Below, piece by piece: positions 10,247 through 19,340 of a DNA stretch of 64,000 bases. Position 1 is the stretch's first letter. Each line of letters begins with the position of its first letter. A program made the position numbers and the translations under genes. Source of the stretch: Poecilobothrus nobilitatus (lineage: Eukaryota > Arthropoda > Insecta > Diptera > Dolichopodidae); NCBI GenBank assembly GCA_947095535.1, contig OX352773.1, forward strand, positions 104,609,948 to 104,673,947, given 5' to 3'. The notes under the pieces were generated by a model. That model had not been told where the DNA came from and did not search any database. It worked only from the letters and a program-made list of their open reading frames with translations.

Positions 10247-10885
10247 TTATTCTTTAAAATTTATAAAATGTTTTTGTATTTCTTTTTGTAATAAAAAAGG
10301 AATTTCATAAAAAAGACGAGAATAATTACATTGCATCATATTATGTAGATCCATTGGAATATAAAAGTCTTCATGTTTTAATTTAACAACTCCTTTTATT
10401 ATGCACTTATTAATATATTTTGTAATGTATTCCTTTACATTGTTTTTTATATTGTTGTTATAACATATAACAGCATGAACAAATTCTATAATGTTAAAAA
10501 AACGATCTGCCTGTTCAGAAGATAACCATAACCTCTTTTTATTTTCTTTGTTTCCAAATGTTAATAGACATCTACCATTTCTGTCTGTTTTGAATGTAGA
10601 TGAAAATTTTTTAGCATCTCCATTAATGTTTAAGATGGTATTGTAAAATGGTTGCTACTCTTCATAACTAAGTCCTACTGAATTACCTCTGCGATTTTTA
10701 ATTATAATTTTTGGATGGAATTGAGTTATATTGTAACCAATGCTAATATTAGAGGAATGATTGGAATCCAAGAAGTAGGTATATGATAATAACAAATCTT
10801 CTTGTATGTTCTTTTTAATGTCGACTGTGCGAACCTTTGGGAATTCTTTCCTGCTTTCCTTAATAATTTTTATACCTTTACCCAT
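10247..10885 (-). pseudogene. Conserved Polinton protein of unknown function (copy A)
   Basis: About 213 codons from ATG 10,885. A single TAG at 10,655 interrupts 'SYEE*QPFY' in an otherwise continuous frame. In the diverged copy of Polinton B the matching site is Trp ('HEWNKFHH'), so TGG to TAG is the likely cause. The C-terminal part has a helical 'ADRFFNIIEFVHAV' segment and 'MQCNYSRLFYEIP', also matched in Polinton B (37,348-38,557). The gene lies between protease and integrase on the same strand. No catalytic motif or membrane span is seen. Its role is unknown; conservation of position suggests a virion or replication role. Confidence 0.65.
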
Positions 10886-10990
10886 CGTAATTTTTAAATA
10901 AACTAATCACATTTTTTCATAAAAATTTTATTTATATAGTAATTTAGTTACAAGATTTACAAATTTGATATTGTTTTTTTTTTGTATTTT

Positions 10991-11453
10991 TCATAAATCA
11001 AATATATTATCAAATAGTTTTTGTATTAACTTATCATTTTGCATATATTTTATTTTATTAAATTTATTCAAAAAGTTTTTCATTTTGATATTTCTCGCTC
11101 GAAACCATAAATAAACACAACAGTATTGCCCGCAAACTGTAGAAAAAGCATCTTGTAATCGTTTATTGTTGTACAAAAAATTATATTTTATTTGAATTAT
11201 GTTTCAAAAAGTTTATTATTCTCTTGTTAATAGGTAGCATCCCATATGAATCGAAATATTCAATACAACCATTTTCTGGTAAAAATAGAGCTAACCAGTG
11301 TTGTCCAGGTTTATTTGAAGAGTCAGTGTTTATTACTAACATGGCCGGTTTTTTAACATATTTCGGAATTTTATCTAATGGGAAAACTCCAGTAAAATAG
11401 TTTTTTGTATATTTGTTATGACTAAGAATAGTTATAATTTGAAGTGTATTCAT
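10991..11453 (-). pseudogene. Polinton adenovirus-type cysteine protease, frameshifted
   Basis: Maturation protease of the Ulp1/adenain type, expected to process capsid proteins. The first part (11,181-11,453) starts MNTLQ and carries the catalytic His in 'GQHWLALFLP' and the Asp region 'YFDSYG'. The second part (10,991-11,176), in another frame, carries the glutamine and nucleophile region 'STVCGQYCCVYL'. Reading stops at a TAA at 11,181, and the two parts join only with a frameshift of about one base in an A/T run. All active-site elements are recognisable, so loss is recent or mild. The normal length of about 150-200 residues is matched by the sum. Confidence 0.8.
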
Positions 11454-11585
11454 TATTAGATTTCAAAAGATGATAAATAAATAATTTTCTGACCGTCTTT
11501 TGATATTGTATCATAAATTCCTTTTTCACTTTACCGTTTGTAACTATTAAGTCAAATTTAGTTGAATGAATGGTTTTTACAAATT
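11422..11585 (-). CDS. Small basic ORF between major capsid and protease genes
   Basis: An open frame of about 54 codons on the minus strand ('VTNGKVKKEF', 'TVRKLFIYHLL') ends at TAG 11,422 and overlaps the protease start (11,453). A start codon is not evident; the frame enters from about 11,585 just downstream of the major capsid stop. It may be a small Polinton gene or chance. No family is recognised. Confidence 0.3.
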
Positions 11586-11597
11586 TATATCATTATT

Positions 11598-12815
11598 TTA
11601 TAGGTTTGTGTGAACATTACGGTTTTTGTCAATTTGTAAACTTGAGTCGAATTCACCATAAACAATACATGTTACAGTTGTCGATAATTTGTTTGAAAAT
11701 TTAGCTTCAATTCTTAATGAACCCTGGTTTAACAGAGACTGGCAGGAGTCATTTACTGCTCCATCAGGAGTTAAATCAAAAGCTAATAGAAAATAACCTT
11801 TGTTAAACATTGCCTTAGTTATTTGATGTCCTTTTTCTGCATGATTTATTCCTGTTCCACTAAACAAGGTATGATATGCTCGAGTATATGTTGAGTTTTT
11901 CTCTGAAAAATTCGTTTCTATAGCTGAATTAGGAATTTGAACACCATTAACATATAACATAAATTGTTTTAAATCAAAATGTTTAAAATTAAAAGGGTTC
12001 TTAGATCGCTTTCCTGTGTATCCCTCATTTTCAGTCATACAAAATATTATTGTATTTGGTAGTTGTCCAATAAAAAAATTGTCTAGACTTATATTTGAAG
12101 TATTGGAAGATATTGTAAAAGTTTTTACTTCAACACGTTTATAATGATATTTGGCATTAACTTTTTCCAATACGGTATTATGTGCTAATAAAATGCTTGG
12201 ATTTATTGTAACATGTTTCATATATAATACTGCTTCCAAAATTTTTATTCGACTTTCTTCATTATCATCACAAAAAAAATAAAACTCTGGTTTTTCTAAA
12301 GTTAATACAACACGAACATCTACATTGTTAATCAAGAGCACTGGTTGGTTTTTTTTTTTTTTTTCTTTTTTTTTTATTCAATTTAATTCCTACATACATA
12401 TTTAACTTATATCTAGGCAATTTTTTTTTGAAATAATATTAGAAACATAAACAAAATTCATAAATCTTGAATCTGATGGTGTTATATTTTTCCCATTTAA
12501 TTGAACATAACATTATTTTATAAGAGAATGAAGTAAATTATTTACAATCCCAGGTTGAGAGATTAATTTATTCTCTCTATCTTTATCATCATTCCAAGAT
12601 GTACCATCTGTTTTCAATATTTGAACTTTAAGTTTTAAATATGTTGCTGACAAATCTCTATATGTATCCCCATGACCTAATGAAATAAATTCGATTGTAG
12701 AACTAGAGTCTAAAGCAGCTATCGGATTTAAAGCAACTTCTTCCGTTTTCAATATACTGGATTGTATTGGATGTGGTGTAAAAATATGTAGTTCAGATTT
12801 CATGCACTCAATCAT
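11598..12815 (-). pseudogene. Polinton major capsid protein (double jelly-roll), broken
   Basis: Forms the icosahedral shell. The N-terminus (12,513-12,815, 'MIECMKSEL', 'IAALDSSSTIEF', 'YRDLSATYLKLKV') and the C-terminal two-thirds (11,598-12,341, 'VEVKTFTI', 'LDNFFIGQLP', 'NPFNFKHFDL', 'YHTLFSGTG', 'FLLAFDLTPDG') match the family that includes the C. elegans F54H12.2-like Polinton capsid proteins. A TAA at 12,513 interrupts the frame after 'NLLHSLIK'. The frame continues ('VQLNGKNITPSD') until about 12,430, then meets a long T/C tract (12,350-12,378). Roughly 100 residues of the expected protein between the two parts are missing. The C-terminal frame has no proper start of its own. Confidence 0.85.
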
Positions 12816-12817
12816 TT

Positions 12818-13235
12818 TTAATTAAATATATCTTTATATTTTGTTTTTTTTATTTTATTTTTTTTAGAAGTTACACGTTTCTTCTTCTTTTCCGTTTTCA
12901 AATGAATAGTTGCTGAGTTTGATCCTCTTTTTATACCCTTGCGAAGAATTCCCCGACCATACATATCATTTAATTTATTCAAAACACCTTTGTTCCCGTA
13001 AATTTGTCCCCGTACTAATATCTGATAATGAATTGACACCAGCTGACAAAGTTTCTTTTTTTAAAATTTCTAGACCTGATGAAAAAATAGGTTTTAAATA
13101 TCTTAGTAAACCACCAAAAAAATTTCCAATCCCTCTACCCTTTTGATAATAAGATGTTGTTTGTAATAGAGGTCCTATTTCATTATTATTCCCCCCACTT
13201 TGATTAAGATAATATTTAATGTATGATTGCTGCAT
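12818..13235 (-). pseudogene. Small basic, Gly/Phe-motif Polinton virion-type protein (copy A)
   Basis: From ATG 13,235: 'MQQSYIKYYL', then an amphipathic 'GRGIGNFFGGLLRYLKPIF' segment, 'LSAGVNSLSDI' and, after a frameshift at about 12,975-13,039, 'LNKLNDMYGRG' with a Lys-rich tail ending at 12,818. Polinton B carries the same gene uninterrupted by this frameshift at 62,333-62,701, which proves the two frames belong together. It lies next to the major capsid gene, as minor virion proteins of adenovirus pVI/pX type do. That functional comparison is inference. It sits 2 bp upstream of the major capsid start. Confidence 0.7.
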
Positions 13236-13280
13236 AATGAATAAAAAAAATTTATTTTTTCTATCTATTGATATAGTTTT

Positions 13281-14184
13281 TTATTTTCGAATAAAATGTA
13301 AAACAATTTTTGTTGGAAATAAACTAGGTGAAAAATCAATATTTTCACCATATTGATTACAAATGCGAATTGAAATAGTTTCAAATAAACTTTTTTCTAC
13401 TGGAATGTATTGTACGTTTTTAAATTCACTATTAAAAGGATTCCTGCAATTTTCACAGTTAATAGTTTTTAATGCTCTTATTGTTCGGTTGAATAATGTC
13501 AGTGTAAATAACCATCATACCTGGCAATTGATCATCATTCATTGAAAAAACTTGTTTGAATAAATCTGGTAAAACCTTTTTTAAATTTATCGCTTTTTCT
13601 TTTTGTGAAAGAAGTTCCTTTATCAGTTCTGGGATAGTATATTCAAAGTTTTTCCGTAAAAAAAAGTGTTCTGTTTCAAACGATCGAGATATTCTTATTG
13701 GTTGCAATAGTTCTCCTGGAAGTAATATTTTTTTATCACCTTTATAATTATTTTCATTTAACAAAGATTCTGAAATTTCATAGAAAAACTCTGTTAAAAC
13801 TTGTTTTCTTGTAAATCCAGCTTCTGGTGTAATATTATTTATTAAAACTGGTAAAAAATTAATTTTCCAATCATCATACCTAAATTTATATTTAGAAATA
13901 TCAGGGTAAAATGTATAACCCAGTCGTTTAACAACATTTCTTCTAGAATCATTTTCACCTACAATAACAGTAGTTTTTCCTATTGAAATTAATACACAAT
14001 TTGAAATTTCATATTTATCTGTTTGAATAAAATCATTACAGTAAAATTAAGTTAAACCAACATTCCAATTTTCGTTCCTGAGGTCAATATGACGTGGTAT
14101 TTTATTTGTAAATTTAGAAAGAGTATTTTCAGGAAACATATCTCCCGAAGAATTACTTAATAAAGTTACATAAAACTCTTCCAT
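13281..14184 (-). pseudogene. Polinton minor capsid (penton-like, single jelly-roll) protein (copy A)
   Basis: Start ATG 14,184, 'MEEFYVTLLSNSS', then 'PENTLSKFTNKIP' and 'NWNVGLT', the usual opening of Polinton minor capsid proteins expected at the fivefold vertices. A TAA at about 14,049 follows 'VGLT'. The frame resumes and runs to 13,459. A frameshift near 13,490 then leads into 'ALKTINCENC', 'VQYIPVEKSLFETI' and 'TKIVLHFIRK', ending at TAA 13,281. Total about 300 residues, the family length. The diverged homologue is at 62,751-63,650. Confidence 0.75.
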
Positions 14185-14199
14185 TTCTTTTATAATTAT

Positions 14200-14703
14200 T
14201 TATTTATATGACGTCCAACTAGATACTTTTGCATATTTTAAATCTTTTAAATTTTTTTCCTGTGATTTTGATATGCTTTGTTTTTTACGGATAGGAAAAT
14301 TTAATTCTTTTTGTTTTGTTTTAGATTCTGATCGCAAAGAATATTGCTTCTTCGGTCTATCAAACAGAGGAACAGATATAACTGAACCATCATCTGTTTC
14401 AAATACTCGAACTGACGAATTATTTATAGATTTTCGCTCCTTTAAACGAGAGCCTGGAGAAACGGCAGATAACGCTCTCTTTTTTATCTTTTCTTCGTTA
14501 AAAACGTTATCACTATAATCAGAATCATCATCCACAATAATTGGTTCCCTATTATATTCTTGTGAAATCTCTCGTGGTTCTGTTTCATAAACATCCTCAT
14601 AAGGATTCGTTTGTATTGAGAAATCAGCATATTTTTTTGTTTTGGTCTGTGTATCTTTATGCTTTCTTATAGTTCTAGATGTTTGTGTACTCATATTTCT
14701 CAT
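14200..14703 (-). CDS. Disordered, Ser/Lys/Glu-rich Polinton protein
   Basis: An uninterrupted 167-codon frame, one of the few intact ones in Polinton A. Low-complexity, charged: 'TQTSRTIRKHKDTQT', an acidic 'VDDDSDYSD' stretch, 'GSVISVPLFDRPKK' and 'ELNFPIRKKQSISK'. No membrane span. The start ATG overlaps the stop of the upstream gene (ATGA-type, 14,700-14,703). The 'ELNFPIRK' motif recurs in Polinton B at about 63,690-63,720 in the same gene order. Probably a virion-associated or scaffold-like protein, by position only. Confidence 0.6.
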   Translation of the reverse strand: MRNMSTQTSRTIRKHKDTQTKTKKYADFSIQTNPYEDVYETEPREISQEYNREPIIVDDDSDYSDNVFNEEKIKKRALSAVSPGSRLKERKSINNSSVRVFETDDGSVISVPLFDRPKKQYSLRSESKTKQKELNFPIRKKQSISKSQEKNLKDLKYAKVSSWTSYK

Positions 14704-14987
14704 ATAATACGTATACGTGATGGTGTTCTTTCTTCTATTTGAAGGTTTTTATTAGCCATGAGTGGTTTAACAGGGCTTTTTAATAATTGCTGTTTTCTCC
14801 TATCACCTAATTTTACTAGTTGGTTTCGATATAAATGCCATTTTTGAATATCGTTCAAATTCTTGTTTAACAAGACTGTTCTCATTGCCTTGTCTATTTG
14901 ACTGAGCTCATTATCATCTAATAAGTTATCTTTTAATTTATTATATTGTTCAGGATGTAAAACAATCATTCGTTGTAAATTATTCAT
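14700..14987 (-). CDS. Small helical Polinton accessory protein
   Basis: ATG 14,987 ('MNNLQRMIVLHPEQYNKL') to TGA 14,700, 95 codons. The region 'LSQIDKAMRTVLLNKNLNDI' is the recognisable core of a recurrent Polinton protein ('LDKxMxxILxDKxLSDxEKWxxY' pattern, from memory). It overlaps the upstream hydrophobic-protein stop (14,981) and the downstream gene start (14,703), so three genes are packed with few-base overlaps. Function unknown. The frame is intact. Confidence 0.6.
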   Translation of the reverse strand: MNNLQRMIVLHPEQYNKLKDNLLDDNELSQIDKAMRTVLLNKNLNDIQKWHLYRNQLVKLGDRRKQQLLKSPVKPLMANKNLQIEERTPSRIRII

Positions 14988-15074
14988 TTTTTGACCGATA
15001 TGATTGAATAAGTTGTCCAATAACACCAGAAAGTACTGTTCCAATTAAAGCTGGTAAGAATCCTCCACTTTGTA

Positions 15075-16379
15075 AAGGGTGTTCAAAATTGAGGTATCAT
15101 TTTAATTTTAATAAAAAAAGACTTTTTTTTTGAAATATTAAATATATTTTAATTTTAATTTATTACAAATTGGTTCCGGTTAATAATGAAAAATTATGTC
15201 GGCCAAGTGGCCCCCTCTACTACTTCGACAGGCTTCCAATCTTTTACCAAAATTCTGAATCACGTTGTTCAATAAACTGTTCTCAATGGTTGAAATCTGC
15301 TCGATAATGTTGTTTTTAAGCTCTTGAATTGTTGTGGGTTATTGTTGTACACTTTCGATTTCACAAAACCCCACAAAAAAAATCCAACGGTGTCAAATCG
15401 CACGATTTTGGTGGCCACATCACTCCTCCTCTACGAGAAATAATGAGATTTTCGAACTTTTCCTTCAAAAGATCCATTGTTTCTTTTGCTGTGTGGCAAG
15501 TGGCACCGTCCTGTTGAAGTCACATATTCTCTAAGTCCAAATCATCAATTTCCCGCCAAAAAAAGTTTCGGATCATCTCCCTGTAGCGATTTCCATTGAC
15601 CGTAATCGCATTTCCATTTGCGTTTTCAAAAAAATATGGTCCGATGATTCCTCCTGACCACAAACCACACCAAACCGTAACTTTTTGTGGATGTACTGGT
15701 TGCTCTAAGATAACCCTTGGATTCTCTTCACCCCAAATGCGACAATTCTGTTTATTGACGTAGCCATTGAGCTGGAAATGAGCTTCGTTGGTGAAGATCA
15801 TTTTGTTAAAAAAATTCTCATTTTCTTCTTGTTTTTCGATTGCCCAAGAAACGAATTGCCGACGTAATGCATGGTCAGTTGGTTTTTTTAATTCTTGCGT
15901 CAGCTGGATCTTATAAGCCTTTAAATGGAGATTACGATGCGAAATGTTGAATAATGTGGATGGTTTGATGTTTAATTGCTGCGAACGATGACGAATGGAA
16001 GTTTTTGGATCTTCTTCAACACTTCTGCTCACAGCTGCTACATTCTCGGTTGAACGGCCACTACGTTGATAAATGTTGCCTCTGTTATCAAGAACAGATC
16101 CAGTTTCTAGAAATTTATCAACCATCAGCTTGATGGCACGATTTGTTGGAGCATTTTCTCTACCAAATTTTGTTCGAAATTTCCTAATTACATCTTGAAA
16201 ACTTTTACCATTTTCAAAAAATGTTGTAATAACAAAAACACGTTGTTCCTTCGTGTAAGGTTCCATATTAACTAACCGGAATATATTTAGAATATACCTA
16301 AAGAAACCTCGTATAAAAATTCCAGGTAGAAAAAAAATGGCGACAAAATTAAAATGATACCCCAATTTTGAACACCCAT
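15075..16379 (-). mobile_element. Mariner-like element, rosa-type, inside Polinton A
   Basis: Terminal inverted repeats of about 33 bp begin a(a/t)gggtgttcaaaattg and continue 'ggtatcattttaatttt'-like. They are flanked by TA on both sides (15,073-15,074 and 16,380-16,381), the standard Tc1/mariner target duplication. Length is 1,305 bp. It interrupts the small hydrophobic Polinton gene in frame. Because its repeats and TA sites are still clear, it is younger than the mariner scraps at 3,085, 22,725 and 42,380. Confidence 0.9.
15180..16266 (-). pseudogene. Mariner transposase (DD41D-type spacing), inactivated
   Basis: Start ATG 16,266 ('MEPYTKEQR'), helix-turn-helix region 'RSVEEDPKTSIRHRSQQLNI', first catalytic site 'FTNEAHF' where the expected Asp is Asn, second site 'QQDGATCHTA', third site 'LTPLDFF' with 41 residues between the second and third Asp, as counted. 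That spacing fits the rosa mariners (DD41D) rather than classical DD34D. A TGA at 15,520 replaces an expected Trp just before 'LQQDGA'. A T-run deletion after 'LDF' and one more frameshift lead to 'RGGHLADIIFHY' and TAA 15,180. It cannot catalyse transposition. Confidence 0.85.
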
Positions 16380-16672
16380 TATTAATAATTTTCGTTTAGA
16401 AGTTAATTTTTTTTTTGGGCTAAAAATCGCAATTTATTTTTGAGCTTGAGCTAAAAATCGCAATTCATTTTTTTAACTTTTGAAGTTGATTTTTACTTAA
16501 TTTATTATTACCATTCAGCGTATTTAATGCAATTTCGCAAATTGTTTTAATTGCCGGAATCACAAAATTTAATTATGTTGTTTCTTAACTTTGATTTACT
16601 CTTTTTTAATACATGCAATATATGTTGGTTTGCCTTCAATCGTCTCATTTTTTTCACATAAGTTACCGTTTG

Positions 16673-17335
16673 TTAATTGTTTTGATGAACAGAAAAATTC
16701 ACAATACTTATCTTTTTATCTTTGTTAAACAAATTATTTCTAATTCGAAATAAGTCATTAATATCTTGAGAAAAGTCTAGAATAATATGACCATAGGGAG
16801 TTGATGTTACCTCATTAAATACTTTTTGAAATTCCTTTGCATTCTCCGGAAAAATTTGTCTTGCTAAATGCAAAATTTGAGTTTTATCTCGTAAATTTCT
16901 GAAAGGCACTAAATATTTACAATTAAGTGAAATATCTCTACAAAATTTTCCTTAATGAAAAATATTTTGTGTAACCAGTATTATTGAAAGATTTCGATGA
17001 TGAGATCCTTTTGTAAAAAGGTCACAAATTTTTTCTCCATAAGCATCAAGCATTAAATCATCTAAGATAATTAAATTGCATTGGTTATTGTTTTGAAAGT
17101 TGTCAGGTAAACCACTCTGATATTCAATGTTTTCAAATTCTTAATTCTTCGGAATAGCATTTATTTCTGAATTACAACATATGATTTTTTCAATAGTTGG
17201 GGAAACCAATTTATTTAAGTTATTGATCAATTGAATTATGAATGTAGTCTTTCCACAACAAGATGGACCAGCTACTATCATAGAGAACGGATGAGAAAAT
17301 CCTATAATTTTTTCTAAAAAATAAATTTAACTCAT
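16673..17335 (-). pseudogene. Polinton genome-packaging ATPase (FtsK/HerA, A32-like), stops
   Basis: Pumps DNA into the capsid. From ATG 17,333-17,335 the frame has an immediate TAA at codon 3. Then come 'GPSCCGKTTFIIQLI' (Walker A; near 17,240-17,275), a TAA after 'INAIPKN', 'CNLIILDDLM' (Walker B; near 17,050), 'LFTKGSHHRN' and 'ILVTQNIFH', and a TAA at 16,952-16,954. The C-terminal part is 'PFRNLRDKTQILHLARQIFP', ending at 16,673. The three stops lie in a single frame with no frameshift, so point mutation suffices. About 220 residues, the normal family length. Confidence 0.85.
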
Positions 17336-17530
17336 GATACAAATAAGATCCAATAAGATCCGAAAGCTATAAATAAATGAAGAACAATTTAAAAAACTAT
17401 TTCTATTTATAACAAATAGAACCTATAAAAACCTATAAAAAACCTAAAAAAGATAAACCTATAAAAAAATTAAAAAGATTTTAATTATGAAATAAAAACA
17501 AATATTTTATTAAATTTAAATTTTTATTTT
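17336..17530. other. Short AT-rich spacer
   Basis: Repeated 'acctataaaa' phrases at about 17,408-17,465. No gene. Confidence 0.4.
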
Positions 17531-17834
17531 TTAATTTTTTAAAATTTTTAAATTTTTTTTTCTTTTTAAATTTGTTTGTACGCTATTTTTAACATCATTA
17601 ACATCATCTTCGTTAGTATCTTCATCGTTAGTACCTTCATCATCGTCATCTTCATCATCATCATCATCTTGGGTATCATCACCATCTTCATCATCATCAT
17701 TTAATTCTGACTTTAAAATGAAGTCAAGCATTGCCATGTTTCGTTTTTCTTCGTTTCTTCCATAGTATTTGAGAGCTCCTAACTGATTGAGGTCATCAAT
17801 ATAGAGAATTTTTTGATAATTTAAGAAATTTTTT
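17531..17834 (-). pseudogene. Acidic Polinton protein remnant
   Basis: The frame has no ATG at its open end (about 17,834): 'YIDDLNQLGALKYYGRNEEKR', then 'MAMLDFILKSEL' and a 35-residue Asp/Glu run from imperfect (gat/tca) triplets, closing with a basic tail. The non-repetitive first 35 residues suggest a real gene rather than only a microsatellite. Function unknown. It lies upstream of the ATPase on the same strand, close to the inner edge of the right terminal repeat. Confidence 0.4.
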
Positions 17835-17912
17835 TAATAATGACATGTTGTTAACGGTAATGTGGAAAAATCGAATTGAATTGTTTTTTTTTTTAAAATG
17901 AATCAGTAAATT

Positions 17913-18130
17913 GTGAAAGTTAATATAACAAATTCAGTAACGTATGTTTTAAAAGATTATAAAAATAATAAGATTCTCGGAAGTTTTTATGAACAAGAAA
18001 TCACGTCTGTTTAAAACCCTGAAGCATATCTTGTAGAAAAAGTTTTAAAAAGAAAAGGAAACAAATTTTTTGTTAAATGGTTAGGTTTCGATAATTCACA
18101 CAACACTTGGATAAATAAAACAAATATTAT
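17913..18130 (+). pseudogene. Integrase chromodomain tail without its catalytic domain (right end)
   Basis: A plus-strand frame 'VKVNITNSVTYVLKDYKNNK' leads into 'GSFYEQEITSV', a TAA, and the chromodomain ('YLVEKVLKRKG', 'FFVKWLGFDN', 'HNTWINKTN'). It is the inverted partner of the integrase tail at 8,665-8,890 and lacks the 10-bp loss seen there. The stop codon present in unit 2 (39,684-39,686) has been removed here by a deletion of about 20 bp. No catalytic domain lies upstream, so this is a passenger of the terminal repeat. Confidence 0.7.
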
Positions 18131-19300
18131 TTTATTTTATAATGACCCCATGCTAAAGTATGTGTATTATCTTCTAAAATAAATCTTTTATTATCTAAAG
18201 AACTTAAAGCTATCTTATTTAAAGTTTGAGTATATACATTATGTAATTTAAATTTAAAAATAAACATTTTGCCATATAAAACTGTATTTTCAAACAAAGA
18301 TTTTCTAAAATCTTCCAAAGATAGATTAAGTACACTTTTTTTCACACCTTTACTTTTTTATTGTTTTTCCTTCCAAAACATCTAATAAATACATTTTTGA
18401 TATAAAAGCTGTCAATCTTCAGAAACTAATAATAATGCAACTTTGTTATAGTTGTTATATTTTTGTTTTTTAATAATTTCCTATCAATAATAATATTAAA
18501 AATTGCATTTGATCATGAACTTGCAACATGCAACCTTTCAATATATGCTTTGCAAAGTTACATTTGATTTGAAACATTAAATCAATCATTATATCAAAGT
18601 TGAGTAACGTAAAAGTTTTCTACATTGTAAAAGTTATGACAAACATCTATTTTCATTTATAACATGTTTTGATTATCACATAAAATTCAATAATAACGAA
18701 ATTAATAATTAATAAAAATTAGAAAATGTCAAAAGTTATCATTTTCAATTTATATGGATGATTTATCAAGTTTTAATTTACTAAAATTAAATATAAAAGC
18801 TGTCAATCTTCAGAAACTGATAATAATGCACATATTAGCTGTTTTTAAATTTCAAATTAAACCATCATGTTTTAATTAACGTAAAAGTTTTCTACATATT
18901 AAACTTTCGTGAAAAGAATACTTTATTAATTATATTAAACGATAAGCTTTTTTTTTTAATTTTAAATTAAACCGTCATGTTTTAATTTACGTAAAAGTTT
19001 TGTACATATTAAACTTTTGTGAAATGAATATTTTATTAATTATGTTTAAACATTAAACTTTATTTAAATTTATTTCATTTCATTGATTCTTGTATCTACT
19101 ATATGCAACTTTTAAGCACCACTAAAAGCTTTTAAAAAAGCTGTGCTAGAAGCCACATATAACGTTAAGCTTTATTTGAATTTAATTTTTCTTGCATCCG
19201 CTACGTATTTCATTGGTTCTTGTATCTACTATATATAACTTTTAAGTACCACTAAAAGCTTTAAAAAAAGCTGTGCTAGAATCCCCATATAAGTACTACT
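17935..19300 (-). repeat. Right terminal inverted repeat of Polinton A
   Basis: Inverted copy of 3,573-8,864 without the P-like insertion. It includes a chromodomain-coding integrase tail, the POLB tail, the AT-rich inner part and the terminal 'tataagtactact' at 19,288-19,300. Near its outer edge the 'gctgtgctaga' block is duplicated (about 19,140 and 19,271). Confidence 0.75.
18127..18394 (-). pseudogene. POLB C-terminal tail (right end of Polinton A)
   Basis: Inverted partner of 8,375-8,644: 'SLEDFRKSLFENTVLYGKMF' and 'LDNKRFILEDNTHTLAWGHY'. One base is lost in an A-run after the start ('VLEGKTIKK'), shifting the frame near 18,350. Confidence 0.55.
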
Positions 19301-19340
19301 CCAAACATATTAAGATTTCTGTACAGTATTTAATCAAAAA

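Larger units (their letters stand above)
14981..16648 (-). pseudogene. Small basic/hydrophobic virion-type protein, split by a mariner
   Basis: Start ATG 16,648, 25 bp after the ATPase stop. 'HVLKKSKSKLRNNIIKF' is followed by a one-base frameshift near 16,550, then 'IKTICEIALNTLNG' and 'LSKNQLQKLKK', then a stop and a short tandem duplication of 'gctaaaaatcgcaatt' (about 16,420-16,465). Then 'LTSKRKLLI', which continues across the mariner (15,075-16,379) as 'QSGGFLPALIGTVLSGVIG'. The end is TAA 14,981. The family layout (basic helical N-terminus, then Gly-rich hydrophobic 'GGFLPAL') is typical of a Polinton gene next to the ATPase and recalls adenovirus core/minor proteins. Removing the mariner and one TA restores continuity of this segment. 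Confidence 0.7.
3573..19300 (-). mobile_element. Polinton/Maverick A, decayed, with nested P-like and mariner insertions
   Basis: The terminal inverted repeats start 'agtagtacttatatgggg' at 3,573 and end with its complement at 19,300. They enclose integrase, cysteine protease, major and minor capsid, and packaging ATPase genes, a combination diagnostic of Polintons. Removing the P-like element (about 3.5 kb) and mariner (1.3 kb) leaves about 10.9 kb. That is shorter than the usual 15-20 kb, mainly because the POLB body is gone. The flanking six bases (gaaaac / ccaaac) are not a clean 6-bp target duplication. All genes carry stops, frameshifts or losses, so the element is not autonomous. Confidence 0.85.

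Noticed and set aside
14273..14518. Plus-strand ORF opposite the disordered protein
   Set aside because: Shadow of the minus-strand gene; no family resemblance.
3567..19306. 6-bp target duplication of Polinton A
   Set aside because: Flanks are gaaaac and ccaaac; only four of six agree, so I do not claim it.
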